Positions 16,301 through 26,477 of a stretch of 64,000 nt of DNA are shown piece after piece; position 1 is the first letter of the stretch, and every line of letters starts with the position of its first letter. This DNA comes from Pelagimonas sp050633425. Its GTDB lineage: Bacteria; Pseudomonadota; Alphaproteobacteria; Rhodobacterales; Rhodobacteraceae. The notes below the pieces were generated by a model, which worked only from the letters and a program-made list of their open reading frames with translations, did no database searches and was not told the origin of the DNA. The translations under genes and the position numbers were made by a program. Location: NCBI RefSeq assembly GCF_050633425.1, contig NZ_JBOEGM010000014.1, positions 9,945-73,944 of the forward strand. The letters run 5' to 3'.

Positions 16301-16445
16301 GAGCTTTGACGCCCCGCAAGCCCATTTTGGGCTGGGCAGTGCGCGGTCGGCGGCCGAGGCAAGTATTCGCTGGCCGGATGGTCATGTCACAACCTTGGAA
16401 GGCCCTATAAACGTTGGCAAAATCTATTTGGTTGAACGGAATTAA
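13380..16445 (+). CDS. permease fused to FG-GAP/VCBS repeats and a UnbV domain
   Basis: A 1021-residue protein. Residues 1 to about 370 form a polytopic membrane domain resembling UPF0718/ArsP-type permeases: a Cys pair in GVCANCVAPIGKG near residue 126, then AMVASPTLNVIVLS, with several further hydrophobic helices. From about 440 to the end it is a periplasmic or exported region of FG-GAP/VCBS-like calcium-binding repeats (DFDRDGDIDLAVAS, DVDNDGWPDLFLA, DVDSDGFLDVALG, DLNADGHQDLVVG, DFDHDGWQDIFIV, DMDGDGDLDLVTH). A six-Cys insert interrupts the repeats (near 708-790). The C-terminus is an ASPIC/UnbV domain (HFGLGSARSAAEASIRWPDG). No internal stop or frame break is seen, so the fusion looks genuine. 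Its function is unknown. Confidence 0.8.
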   Translation: MKNVIEPEYQKRFLLASLIIVVLAYAFWTGSRYPALNEKAMMSGAIQLEDPLSFEAKYPLTEAMSVLEKIGYSTLNWINTNKKGMLFGMLFAAGFMTLLPYIQRRSFRGGFANSMMGMAIGAPLGVCANCVAPIGKGMYSAGMRAETMLSAMVASPTLNVIVLSMLFSLLPFYMAVAKIGISLVMILGVVPLICRQLPRREIEVPLAEPVPWSAQELHDGSEPLSAAIVAVAIGYAKNLWYLIKLTVPLMLLAGFLGATVGVLLPQDLIVGLGFGIGILALVTLAGLFLPVPMSFDVVLTGALIATGLAHGYVMALLVTLGSFSVYPFFIIYQTLGRRAAMLMAASIALLGFAAGIGANAYHEWQTKRALELLLGEASAPVLWGAAEAAGQEPALTVSSADAARIAVYAMPFAPPSPAADTGFTRMEASTLGIDKPVEFTMRDMWPPFWEGRSLSSADFDRDGDIDLAVASTEVGLYLYLNDGTGQFTRQDVELGALANMPIFNAVLTDVDNDGWPDLFLATYQEGNFWWRNEGGKFGAQPPQPVANNPEAPLSMGLSFADVDSDGFLDVALGNWAAGWYRRIPGEEARNRVVLNKGGALDGSAFVDLPGIPGETLTILFSDLNADGHQDLVVGNDFDIPDYFYRGDGQGGLTMITQPEGLIPHTTTTTMAVKSADLFNQGHPALYMAQIAGRSSGVSQKLKMQRLDKYCDAIQDSASKAICEQNMAIKAWYKSGNSFDPTYANRCLELEGRYQAECKAMLVKDLAIQRRDASLCDLIPAQQPIPKAFCALHFKPARTPTAEEITLTHPQILRSNVVLEWDGARYVDTAAKRGLDVGGWSWDTKIADFDHDGWQDIFIVNGTWVPNEVSPSNLFFHNTGKGDFEEASGAFGLEDYLMTAAATRFDMDGDGDLDLVTHPVNGPLMVYKNNTQTPGIAFRLQDGTGNRDAIGAQITLVSNDGSQQTRELQLGGGFMSFDAPQAHFGLGSARSAAEASIRWPDGHVTTLEGPINVGKIYLVERN

Positions 16446-16613
16446 TGTGTGTTCGACCCTGAGGTGTGCCAAAGTGATACAGTCAGGAAATAATTGACCC
16501 CAAGGCAACCATTGAGTTGCATCGGCTATTTTTTGCCAATTAGACTAAACGTAACTGTGACCTGCGAAATACGTGGGAACCACTTCTTTTGATACGACAT
16601 TGGAAAATCCCTC

Positions 16614-19600
16614 ATGATTCGCCTGCTGCGCCGTTTTTCTGTTGCCTGTGCATTAGCTTTGTTCCCAGTCATGTCAGTTGCAGCCCCTGTTGGGCCAACG
16701 ATTTCGGTGCTTTTTTTACCTGATGAAATCATGCCGGACGCGGTAACGACGATGATCATCACGCTGGAAAATTCCTCGGGCACAAACGCGTCTGAAATGG
16801 CATTTTCCGGAACGCTTCCCGGTGATTTCGTGATTGCAGCGGGGGGGGCCGAAACATCCTGCAGCGGTTTGCTTGTTGCGGCAGAGGGAACGAAAACGCT
16901 CGCCTTTTCTAATGGCCAACTGGCAGATGGATCGAGCTGTACGATCGAAATTCCGGTGACGGGGCCAAACGCGGAAGCGCAAACTTTTTCCACCTCTGGT
17001 CTGACATCCACCGCCGGTTCAGGGAGCGCCGGTTCTGACGAATTGACGATTTCGGCCAACAACCACACATTCGCGAGCAGCTTGTCGCCCGCCTCTATTG
17101 ACCTGGGGGATGTGACACGGATCACGTATAATCACACCCATACGACCGGTGGTTTTTTCGTAAACTTCACAATGAACACGGCGTTGCCGAGTGGTTTTGT
17201 TGTTGCCTCGCCGCCAAATGCGGCCGCCAGCTGCGATGGCACACTTGAAGTCGAAGCAGGCGCGTCTAGCTACCGATTTCAATCATCCCCGTTCGGCCCA
17301 GTCAGTTGTGAAATCAGCCTGGACCTTAAAGCGGTCGAACGTGGCGACCACACTATTAGCACATCGTTTCAGGCTTCTAACGGTGGTGCTTTGAGCAACG
17401 CCATGACCTATCGTAACGAGGTGTCAGTTTCCGCCCTGCCTGTCGGCAGTGTGGGTTTGAACAAGACCTTTGATGTGTCAACCGCGTCGGCGGGTGATGT
17501 TGTTCAAATGACGTTTGAATTGCAAAACGTGTCACGCAGTTCATCCGCAACCAATATGACATTTACCGATGACCTGTCGGCCTTTTTGGCGGGCACCGTT
17601 GTGTCGGGAACCTTGCCATCTGCCCCATGTGGCGCAGGGTCGTCGCTCAGCGGGACATCTCTCTTGACCCTGACCGGAGCGTCATTGGCACCCGAAAGCT
17701 CCTGTCGGTTCACCGTCGATATTGCACTGCCAACCGGCGTGACGGGGAACACAAGCTATGTGAATACCACAAGCGCCTTGACCGGTGACCTTGATGGAAG
17801 CCCGTTCACAGGGTCAGTAGGTCAAGCGCGGATGACTGTTTTGGGGGACGGTTTCTTGCCGGTGTCTCTCACCAAGTCATTTATCGGCACTGGTGCGACG
17901 GCGAACGACGGAATTGCCGCTGGGGCAACGGGGACAGCCCGCTATATTCTGACAAACCCGAACTCCTCAGATGTGGTAACGGACGTTGCTTTTACCGACG
18001 GTTATAGCGCCGTTGCCGGTGTTGTTTTATCGAGCGACGTACTGTGTGGCGGCAGTGTTTCCTTTAATTATTCTTCCGCAAAACTTACTGTCTCGGATGT
18101 TGATGTTCCGGCAAATAGCAGTTGTCAGGTGGACCTCGACGTGACCTTGGAGGATGCAACACCGCCGGGGAGCTATCCGGTCACATCGAGTTTGGTTCGC
18201 GGAAAAATTGGTGCGGTCTCGGTTGAGGCGGCACCTGACACGACAAACTTGGTGGTGCTTGGCGGTGCGAACCTGAGCATTGCCAAGACCTTCTTGGAGG
18301 ACAGTGTCGTTGCAGGCCAGACAACCCAGGTCAAGTTCACAGTGTCAAGTGCGGCTGAATCTCAGTCAACGGCTGTGTCGCTTGCCTTTACCGACGATCT
18401 TGACGCATTTCTGGCCGGCACAACCTTTGTATCGACGGACACGAATGAGTGTGGCGGATCCATGTCTGGGACGTCGGTTCTAAGCTACGCCAACGGGTCA
18501 GTTGCTCCTGGTGATAGCTGTGACATCATTGTGACGATTTCGACCAGCGGCACCGCGACAACCGGGATATATACCAACACGACCTCGGCGCTTAGCGCAA
18601 CAGCTGGTGGCGCAGCCACCACAGCCGTTGCGGCATCAGATTCCATTGATGTTTTTGAAGGTGGTACCTTTGAGACCTCTATGGTCTTTGTGGAAAGCCC
18701 CTATCCGGCTGGAACGACCGATCCGGTAACCGTTCGCTTCACCTTGGACAACTCACTGGGTACCAGTGAATATTCAGGGCTGGCTTTTACCGAAGATTTT
18801 AATGCGATCCCCTCGCTGACTTTTGGAGTAATGCCATCGCTTCCCGCGTCTTGTGGGGGCGGCTTCGTGTCGCCAAGTGGGTCATCCATTTTGGTGGCAG
18901 GCGTCGTGATTGCACCAGGACAGATTTGTACATTTGATATCCCAATGAATGTTCCTGAATCCACCGACCCAGGAAGTTATTCGTTTGAAACAAGCAGTCT
19001 TACGGCCACTGTGAACGCTTCGTTCGTGACCTTGTCACCAATCAGTGGAACCCTGACCGTTGCCGATGGTCCGCTGCCTTTCTTGAAAAGCTATGCCACC
19101 AACCCGGTTTATGACGGCGCGACAACAGTGGTGACTTACACAATCGAAAACGCCCTGTCTGAGGCCGTGGATACCATTGCCTTTACAGATAATTTGGATG
19201 CCGCGCTGAGCGGCTTGGTTGCGACTGGTCTGCCTTCCGCCCAATGTGGCGGGACATTGTCGGGCACGTCGACCCTGAGTTTTACGGGGGGAACGCTCGC
19301 GGCAAATGCAAGCTGTACAATCTCTGCGACCCTGGCAACTCCGGGCGGATCCGCATCAGGCGGGTATCCGGGAACCACCAGCACGGTAACGGCCGAAACA
19401 GTCGCGGCGAACGTGGTTTTGACCTCTGATGCGGCAGATGCCGAATTGGTCATCCAAACGCCGGCGTTGGCGACGTTTGCCAAATCGTTTTCATCACACA
19501 TTGTTGGTGCAGGCACTACGAACACAGTGACATATACGATCACCAATACCGGGACTGCGGCTCTCTCGGGTATTGAATTCAGAGATGACATGGATGCGAC

Positions 19601-22600
19601 GCTAAGTGGCTTGGCTGCGAGTGGTCTTCCAGTCAGTGATGTTTGCGGAACCGGATCGACCCTTTCGGGAACCAGCACATTGCAGCTCCAAAATGCCAGC
19701 CTACCAATCGGAGGGTCTTGTACGTTCAGCGCAACGCTTCAGGTTCCCGGCTCGGCCAGCAGCGGCAGCTATTCGGGCAGCACAAGTGCGCTTGAAAGCA
19801 ATGGTCTGGATATCGCGGATCCAGCGTCATCCAGTTTTGCAATCGAAGCCGCGCCGACATTTGCCCAAGCGATGTCACCCTCCAGCCAGGTTCAGGGTGG
19901 TTTGACACGCGTCACGTATACAATCGACAACTCGGCCGGATCGACGAGCGTGACATCCTTGGCCTTTAGCAACAGCTACCCGGCTTTGATGACAAACGCC
20001 GCAAGCCCCAATCCAACCACGACCTGTACGGGCGGCACCTTGACCGCCGTCGGGGGCGCGGGCAGCATGAGCTATTCAGGTGGCACAGTTGCCGCCGGCG
20101 CGAGCTGTACAGTCTCTGTAACGGTCCAATCGACATCGGCCACGAGCCAGACAAGCACCTCGTCTACGTTGACATCTTCGATGGGGGACAGCGGGACATC
20201 GTCAGCAACCTTGACGCTGTCCGCAGCGCCCGTGCCAACCTTTACCAAGGCCTTTGCATCGCCAAGCGTGACCTTGGACGGGTCGGTGGGCATGACATTG
20301 ACCATCAACAACACGACTGCTTTGGTGCCTGCGACAAGTCTTGATGTCACGGATAGCCTGCCAGCGGGCATGGTTGTTGCGGCAACACCGAACGCCAGCA
20401 CAACATGTACGGGCGGCACATTGACCGCTGTTTCTGGTGGATCCAGCGTCAGCTATACAGGCGGTACTGTTCCGGCTTCGCAAAGCTGTACAATTACCGT
20501 TGATGTCAGAGCGACGTCGACAGGGACATTGGTCAACACAACCGGGAACCTCACATCGAGCCTTGGGAATTCGGGCACAGCGACAGACAGCCTGAACGTG
20601 CCCTCCATCACGCTGAACACGCCGCTAACGGCCGACAATATTATCAACGGGGCCGAAGTGAGCACCGTGACCTTGTCCGGGACAACAGCCTTGGTTGGCA
20701 ATGGGCGGACTGTGGCCATTCGGATCACAGACAGCGCGTCGGCGGTTCATAACTTTACGGCAAACGTATCCGGGAATGCCTGGACAACCACCGAAGATTT
20801 GAGCGGCCTGGCCCAAGGCGCGGCCACGGTTTCGGCCGCAGTCACGGATGCCTCAGGATCGTCGGCCGGTCCGGCGACCACTAGCTTCTCGATCGATACA
20901 CAAGCCCCGACCGGTCATGGTGTGGNNNNNNNNNNNNNNNNNNNNNNNNNNNNNNNNNNNNNNNNNNNNNNNNNNNNNNNNNNNNNNNNNNNNNNNNNNN
21001 NNNNNNNNNNNNNNNNNNNNNNNNNNNNNNNNNNNNNNNNNNNNNNNNNNNNNNNNNNNNNNNNNNNNNNNNNNNNNNNNNNNNNNNNNNNNNNNNNNNN
21101 NNNNNNNNNNNNNNNNNNNNNNNNNNNNNNNNNNGCGCGGAAGACGGGCAAGTTGTGACGCTTGTGATCACAGACAGCGCCTCGGGCAGCCGCAGCTTGT
21201 CGCCGAGCGTGACCGGCAACGTCTGGAGCGCGACAGTTGACCTGTCGGGCTTGGCCGATGGGACTTTGTCGATGACGGCGGATGTGTCTGATGTTGCAGG
21301 CAACCCGGCCACACAGGCAACGTCGAGCCTTGCGATGGATCAGGTCGCCCCGACCGGTCATGGTGTGGNNNNNNNNNNNNNNNNNNNNNNNNNNNNNNNN
21401 NNNNNNNNNNNNNNNNNNNNNNNNNNNNNNNNNNNNNNNNNNNNNNNNNNNNNNNNNNNNNNNNNNNNNNNNNNNNNNNNNNNNNNNNNNNNNNNNNNNN
21501 NNNNNNNNNNNNNNNNNNNNNNNNNNNNNNNNNNNNNNNNNNNNGCGCGGAAGACGGGCAAGTTGTCTCTGTCACAGTCACGGATTCGACGCCGACGGTC
21601 AGAAACCATACGGCAACAGTTGCAAGCGGCGTTTGGAGCGTGACGGTTGATCTTACCGGCTTGGCGGACGGGTCTTTGTCACTGACAGCGGATGTGTCTG
21701 ATGTTGCAGGCAACCCGGCCACACAGGCGACCCACAACGTTTCGCTGGATGTTCAGGAACCCGTCGGGTTTGGCGCAAGCTTTGATGACAGTGTGATCAA
21801 TGCATCCAACCAAACCTCTATCAGCTTTAGCTTTGCGGGTGCCGAACTCTTGTCCTCGTATGAGTATGTCATCACCTCGGATGGTGGCCCGGGTTCGGTG
21901 AGCGGCGCTGGGTTGATTTCAACACCGACCGATCAGATCACCGGCATTGATGTGTCGGGGCTTGCCGATGGCACGCTGAGTCTCTTGGTTATGTTGACCG
22001 ATCAGTTCGACAATGAATCTGCAGCGGTGATTGATACCGTGGTCAAAGACACTGCCGCGCCAACATTGGCGATTGCTTCGCCTTTGGCGGTGGATGACTT
22101 GGTCAATGCGGCTGAATCCACGGCAGTGGTGATTTCCGGCACAACAAGCGGGGTTGAGGATGGCCAAACGGTTCAGCTCGCGATCACGGATGCGGCGACG
22201 ACAACCCTGTCGCCGACCGCCACAGTGACCAGCAACGTCTGGAGCGTGACGGTTGATCTGTCGGTCTTGACCGATGGGGCTTTGACGATGACAGCGGATG
22301 TGGCGGATGCTGCGGGCAACCCCGCCACCCAAGCCTCGGCGAGCGTCACGATGGACACGGTTGCGCCAGCGGGTCAGGCGGTTGCCTTTGATGACAGTGT
22401 GATCAATGCGGCCAACCAATCTGCCACAGGGTTCACCTTTGCGGGAGCCGAAGTCGGGGCCAGCTATGCCTATACGATTTCGTCAGATGGCGGCGGCGCG
22501 GATGTCACAGACACCGGCACAATCGCGACCGCAACAGACCAGATCAGCGGGCTTGACCTGTCGGGTCTGGGCGATGGCACGCTGACTGTTTCGGTTGTCT

Positions 22601-25600
22601 TGACCGATACCTTCGGCAACGCTGCAGCAGCGGTGACGGATACGGTTGAAAAGGACGCCGACGTTCCACAGGTTGCATTTGACTCTGGCTTGGCGGGCGA
22701 TTCCGTTGTGAATGCCGCCGAGCAAGCGGCGCTGACACTCTCGGGCACCACAACCGGTGTTGAAGATGGTCAGACGGTCACAGTCGTTGTCGCGGATAGC
22801 GCGTCGTCCACGGTCTCCGGGCCAGCCACAGTTAGCGGTTCGACATGGTCGGTTGCGCTTGACCTGACGGCTTTGGCAGATGGGGCGTTGACCCTAACGG
22901 CGGATGTCTCGGATGCGGCAGGAAATGCGGCGGTTCAGGGAACCACCACGCTAGCCAAAGATGCGACCGCGCCTTCGGGACAGAGCGTTTCCATTGATCA
23001 ATCGCCCATTTTGCTGGCAGATGAAGCCGGGGTCAGTGTCACTTTGGCGGGTGCCGAAGTTGGGTCGGCCTATGCGATCACGCTAAGCTCATCGGGCGGC
23101 GGAACACCCGTGACCAGAAACGGGACGATCTCATCTGGTTCGGAGCAACTGAGCGGATTTGATCTAAGCGGTTTGGGAGATGGCACAGTCACCGCTTCAC
23201 TTGTCTTGACGGATGTGGCCGGAAACGCCGCGCCCGCCGTGACTGGGACGGCGGCCAAAGACAGTGCGGTGCCAACAGTGACCTTGGCCGCGCCTGTGAC
23301 ACCGCAGGCCGACGCCTTTGATGTCACGGTGACCTTTAGCGAACCGGTTGTGGGTCTTGACGTTGCCGGATTCGACATTGTTGGCGGTTCGGCGACGGGC
23401 CTCACGGGGGCGCTGGACAGCTACGTTCTCACTGTATTGCCCGATCATGATGGTGAGATCACCATTCAGGCACTGAGCAACGCGGCACAGGATGCCATCG
23501 GCAACCCAAGCGATCCGTCGCTTGTGGTCACGGTGACCGCGCATTTGACCGGCACACCCAATCCTGCTCCTGAAACGGATTCAGATGGGGATGGTGTTCC
23601 TGACAGCTATGAAAGTGCTTCGGCAGACCGCGATGGCGACGGGATTGCCGACGCCGCAGATTACGATCCAGCCGGGTATTTCTACTGTGAGGATGACGGC
23701 CGCATTATGTCAGGTGGTGGCATCACGGTGTCTGGCCCATCCGGCTCTAACAGTTCGACCGGTGTTCGCAATGACATCAACATCGTTCAGGACGGCAGCT
23801 CGGGTCAGTACCAGTGGTTCGCGCTCCGCCCAGGGACATATAGCGTGACCTACCACTATCCGTCGGAGTCGGGGCTTGCCAGCACGACACGCGTTTCGTC
23901 GGGCACTCTTGATGTGACAAGCCTTTTGCCCGCCAACCCAGCGGTCCTTGGATCAACAGAATTTGGCAGCACTGGCTATTTGGCAAACAGTTCGCTCGGT
24001 GCAAACCCATCATTCTATTCAAGCTTTGTGATCGAAGCGGGTGATCCAAATGTCTTGGCCAACAACATCCCGATGACCCAATGTGCCGAAAACGCATTGA
24101 TCGTCAGCGCGACGGATAACGGGGCCGAGGCCAATGGCGGTGTCACAGATGGTATTTCGTTTACCATCGCCCAAGACAGATTGTCTTTGGTCGACACGGT
24201 CGTGTCCTATGAAATGAGCGGCACAGCGACCCAAGGCGACGACTATGCTACAGCCAGTGGGACACTCACCATTCCTGCCGGGGATATGTCGGCGGATGTT
24301 GAGCTTGCGGTTCTTGAAGATGGCTTGGTCGAAGGCGCTGAAATTGCGACGTTGACACTCACGGCGGTAACAACAACGGATGAGGCAACAATCCTCAGCA
24401 CAACGGCCAGCGATTTGGCCGGCTCTGCGACCATTGCCGATGATGATGCCATTGCAATCACCGTGAGCAACGATGATCTGTCGGCCTCTGAAAACGGCCG
24501 CGATCATGCTGCGATGAGCTTTGCTCTCAGCAGTCAGCCGGGCTTTGATGTTGTGCTGAATTTTGAGGGTGACGATCAGTGTACTGTTTCACCATCAACG
24601 ATGACCTTTAGCAGCGTCAATTATGACTCTCAGCAAACCCTGACCATTATGGCGGTGGATGATGACAAGGTCGAAGGCACACATAGTTGTCAGCCAACGG
24701 TCTCTGTCAGCTCGTCTGATACCGATTATAATGGCTACGCTCTAAGCTTAGCTGCGGTGAGCATCAGCGATGATCTGGTCGATCAAATTCGTGAACCTTT
24801 GACAGAAATCCTTAAGGACGATCTTGAGGATACGGTCCGCACACAGCAGCGCCGCTTTAGCGGTTTTGCAAAAGGTGCGTTGGGCCGGTTGCGCGATGGT
24901 GCTGAGGATCTGCCATGTGGCACGATCAAGCATCCTGATGTCGGTGGTAGCCTGTCGGCGACGGATGGTTCGGGCAACATGCAGGGTAAATTTGGCTGGG
25001 AAACCTATCATTGCCAAACCTCGGTTCGCAATATTCTGGATGGCTCTTTCTCGGTGAACTGGTCCGAGGAGTCAGGCACGCAAGCCATGTTGGAGGTGTC
25101 CCGTCTCACGGAAAACTATATCTCGGAAGACGAGATCAGAGGTTTCTTCTGGGGTGGTTACTATAGCCGCAACAATGTCGACAGCTCGGCCAAGGGAGTC
25201 GTCAATGGCTATGGTCTGAACGGTGGTATCTATGGTGCCAAAGCGATCAGCTCGGGTTTGTTTGTGGATTACTACGCCTCAGCGGCGATAGGTGTTCATG
25301 ATTATGACCTGACCTTTGACGCGGATGCCGGCGATATTACAGCCGAAGGCAACTACAAATACGCTGCTCTCTTTGGTGGTGTGGCCCTGAGCGGGAAGCA
25401 CGACTTTAAGACCTACACCGTGAGCCCAAGAGTTGGTTTGGACGTTGCCCAAGCCTGGGTCAGCGATACGGATGTCACGGCCACGCAACTTGGCCAGAGT
25501 GACAGTGGCACGATTGATTTGCCGAACTTTAGCGGTGGTCGTTTCTACGCAGAGATTGAGATTTCGGGCCTTAGCACCAAGAAAGGTGCCGAAGCATTGG

Positions 25601-25899
25601 GTCAGGTGATGAGTGAAATCAGCCTGACACCCCGGATCGCCTGCGAGTATTCGTCCAATTCGAGCGATCCGACCTGTGGCGGCGGTATCAACTTTGAAGT
25701 CACGTCCAGCAATGCCAACAAGCATTTGGACTATGGGTTTGAGCTGGATTACGAACGGATGGATGACCAAAACCGCGTGCGCCTGAGTTTCTCACGCGAG
25801 CGTCGTTTTGCCGGTGACAACGGGTCGGTTGTGACACGCTTGTCGATGCCAGGAAGCGAAGATGTCACGGTCGAACATGGTGTGCGTCTGAACTTCTAA
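16614..25899 (+). CDS. giant repeat adhesin with autotransporter-like beta-barrel (two assembly gaps)
   Basis: One long gene interrupted by two N runs. A signal peptide (MIRLLRRFSVACALALFPVMSVAA) is followed by about ten DUF11-like repeats of 110-140 residues (FTDDL...CGG...LSGTS...SCT pattern). Next come Ig-like tandem units of about 202 residues (VWSVTVDL, TADVSDVAGNPATQA), a calcium-type linker (DSDGDGVPDSYESA), a Cna-like module, a Calx-beta-like domain and a C-terminal beta-barrel of about 300 residues ending VRLNF. The terminal Phe is typical of BAM-inserted barrels. The frame is open on both sides of each gap, so the apparent frame change is an N-length artefact. Predicted total is roughly 3,200 residues. 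It is probably an outer-membrane adhesin. Confidence 0.85.
20926..21134. other. assembly gap 1 inside a tandem repeat
   Basis: 209 N. The left flank ends CCGACCGGTCATGGTGTGG and the right flank begins GCGCGGAAGACGGGCAAG, exactly as for the second gap. To keep the frame the true length must be a multiple of 3. By comparison with the complete repeat units it should be about 372 nt. Confidence 0.95.
21369..21544. other. assembly gap 2 inside a tandem repeat
   Basis: 176 N with the same flanks as gap 1. The missing part corresponds to the half-unit that in complete copies starts AFDDSVIN and runs about 125 residues to the EDGQ motif. Confidence 0.95.
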
Positions 25900-25918
25900 T
25901 CCAGACCTATGAAAACAA

Positions 25919-25954
25919 CAAAAGCCGCCCGGTGAAAGACACGGGCGGCTTTTT
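25919..25954. terminator. bidirectional terminator between the adhesin and gspM
   Basis: AAAGCCGCCCG pairs with CGGGCGGCTTT over a short loop, with A-run on the left and TTTTT on the right, so it can end transcripts from both converging genes. Confidence 0.85.
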
Positions 25955-25973
25955 CATGTTTAGGAAGAGGGGT

Positions 25974-26477
25974 TTAGCCGTCTGGGGCTTGCAGCTCGAT
26001 CTTGGCAGAGACACGGCTTGGAACATCCAGCGTTTCAAAGCGATAGCTGCGGATTTCATAGCCCCAATCGGGGTGCGACGAGGTGATCCATGTTGCGAGA
26101 CGCACGAAATCAACATCGTTAAAGCGCAAAAGCACAATGCCTCCGGCTTCGGTGCCAAGCTCCGAAAGCGAGGGTCGCAGATTGGCGGAATTGAGACCTT
26201 CCTCTAACCCGCTAAGCCCAACCGGAGTAAAGGTTTTGACCGGGTCAGCGGATGGAATGGCGCGCAACTTCTGGGCCTCGGCGCGGCGGTTCTCGACCCA
26301 GCTGTGTAGGGCGGCGGTGTCTTGCAAGGTGGCATCTGCCGCGACGCGCGATTGAGACAAAGGTAAGAGGACGCCAAACCAAACGCCTGCAGGCACGGCA
26401 AGAGCCATCATCAATCCCAAAGACACCCGTTCTCGGCGGCTTAGGGGCAAAACAAAATCGACAATTTTACCGATCAT
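25974..26477 (-). CDS. gspM: type II secretion system protein GspM
   Basis: A 167-residue inner-membrane protein. A short cytoplasmic N-terminus (MIGKIVDFVLPLSRRER) is followed by one transmembrane helix near residues 20-40 and a periplasmic part with an alpha/beta ferredoxin-like pattern. Position at the end of the gspGHIJKLM operon and a 4-nt overlap with gspL support the call more than sequence identity, which is low in this family. It would join GspL and GspE in the assembly platform. Confidence 0.82.
   Translation of the reverse strand: MIGKIVDFVLPLSRRERVSLGLMMALAVPAGVWFGVLLPLSQSRVAADATLQDTAALHSWVENRRAEAQKLRAIPSADPVKTFTPVGLSGLEEGLNSANLRPSLSELGTEAGGIVLLRFNDVDFVRLATWITSSHPDWGYEIRSYRFETLDVPSRVSAKIELQAPDG

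Noticed and set aside
16614..21643. Apparent frameshifts splitting the giant gene into three pieces
   Set aside because: The frame changes occur exactly at N runs whose lengths are arbitrary; repeat structure continues in frame on each side.
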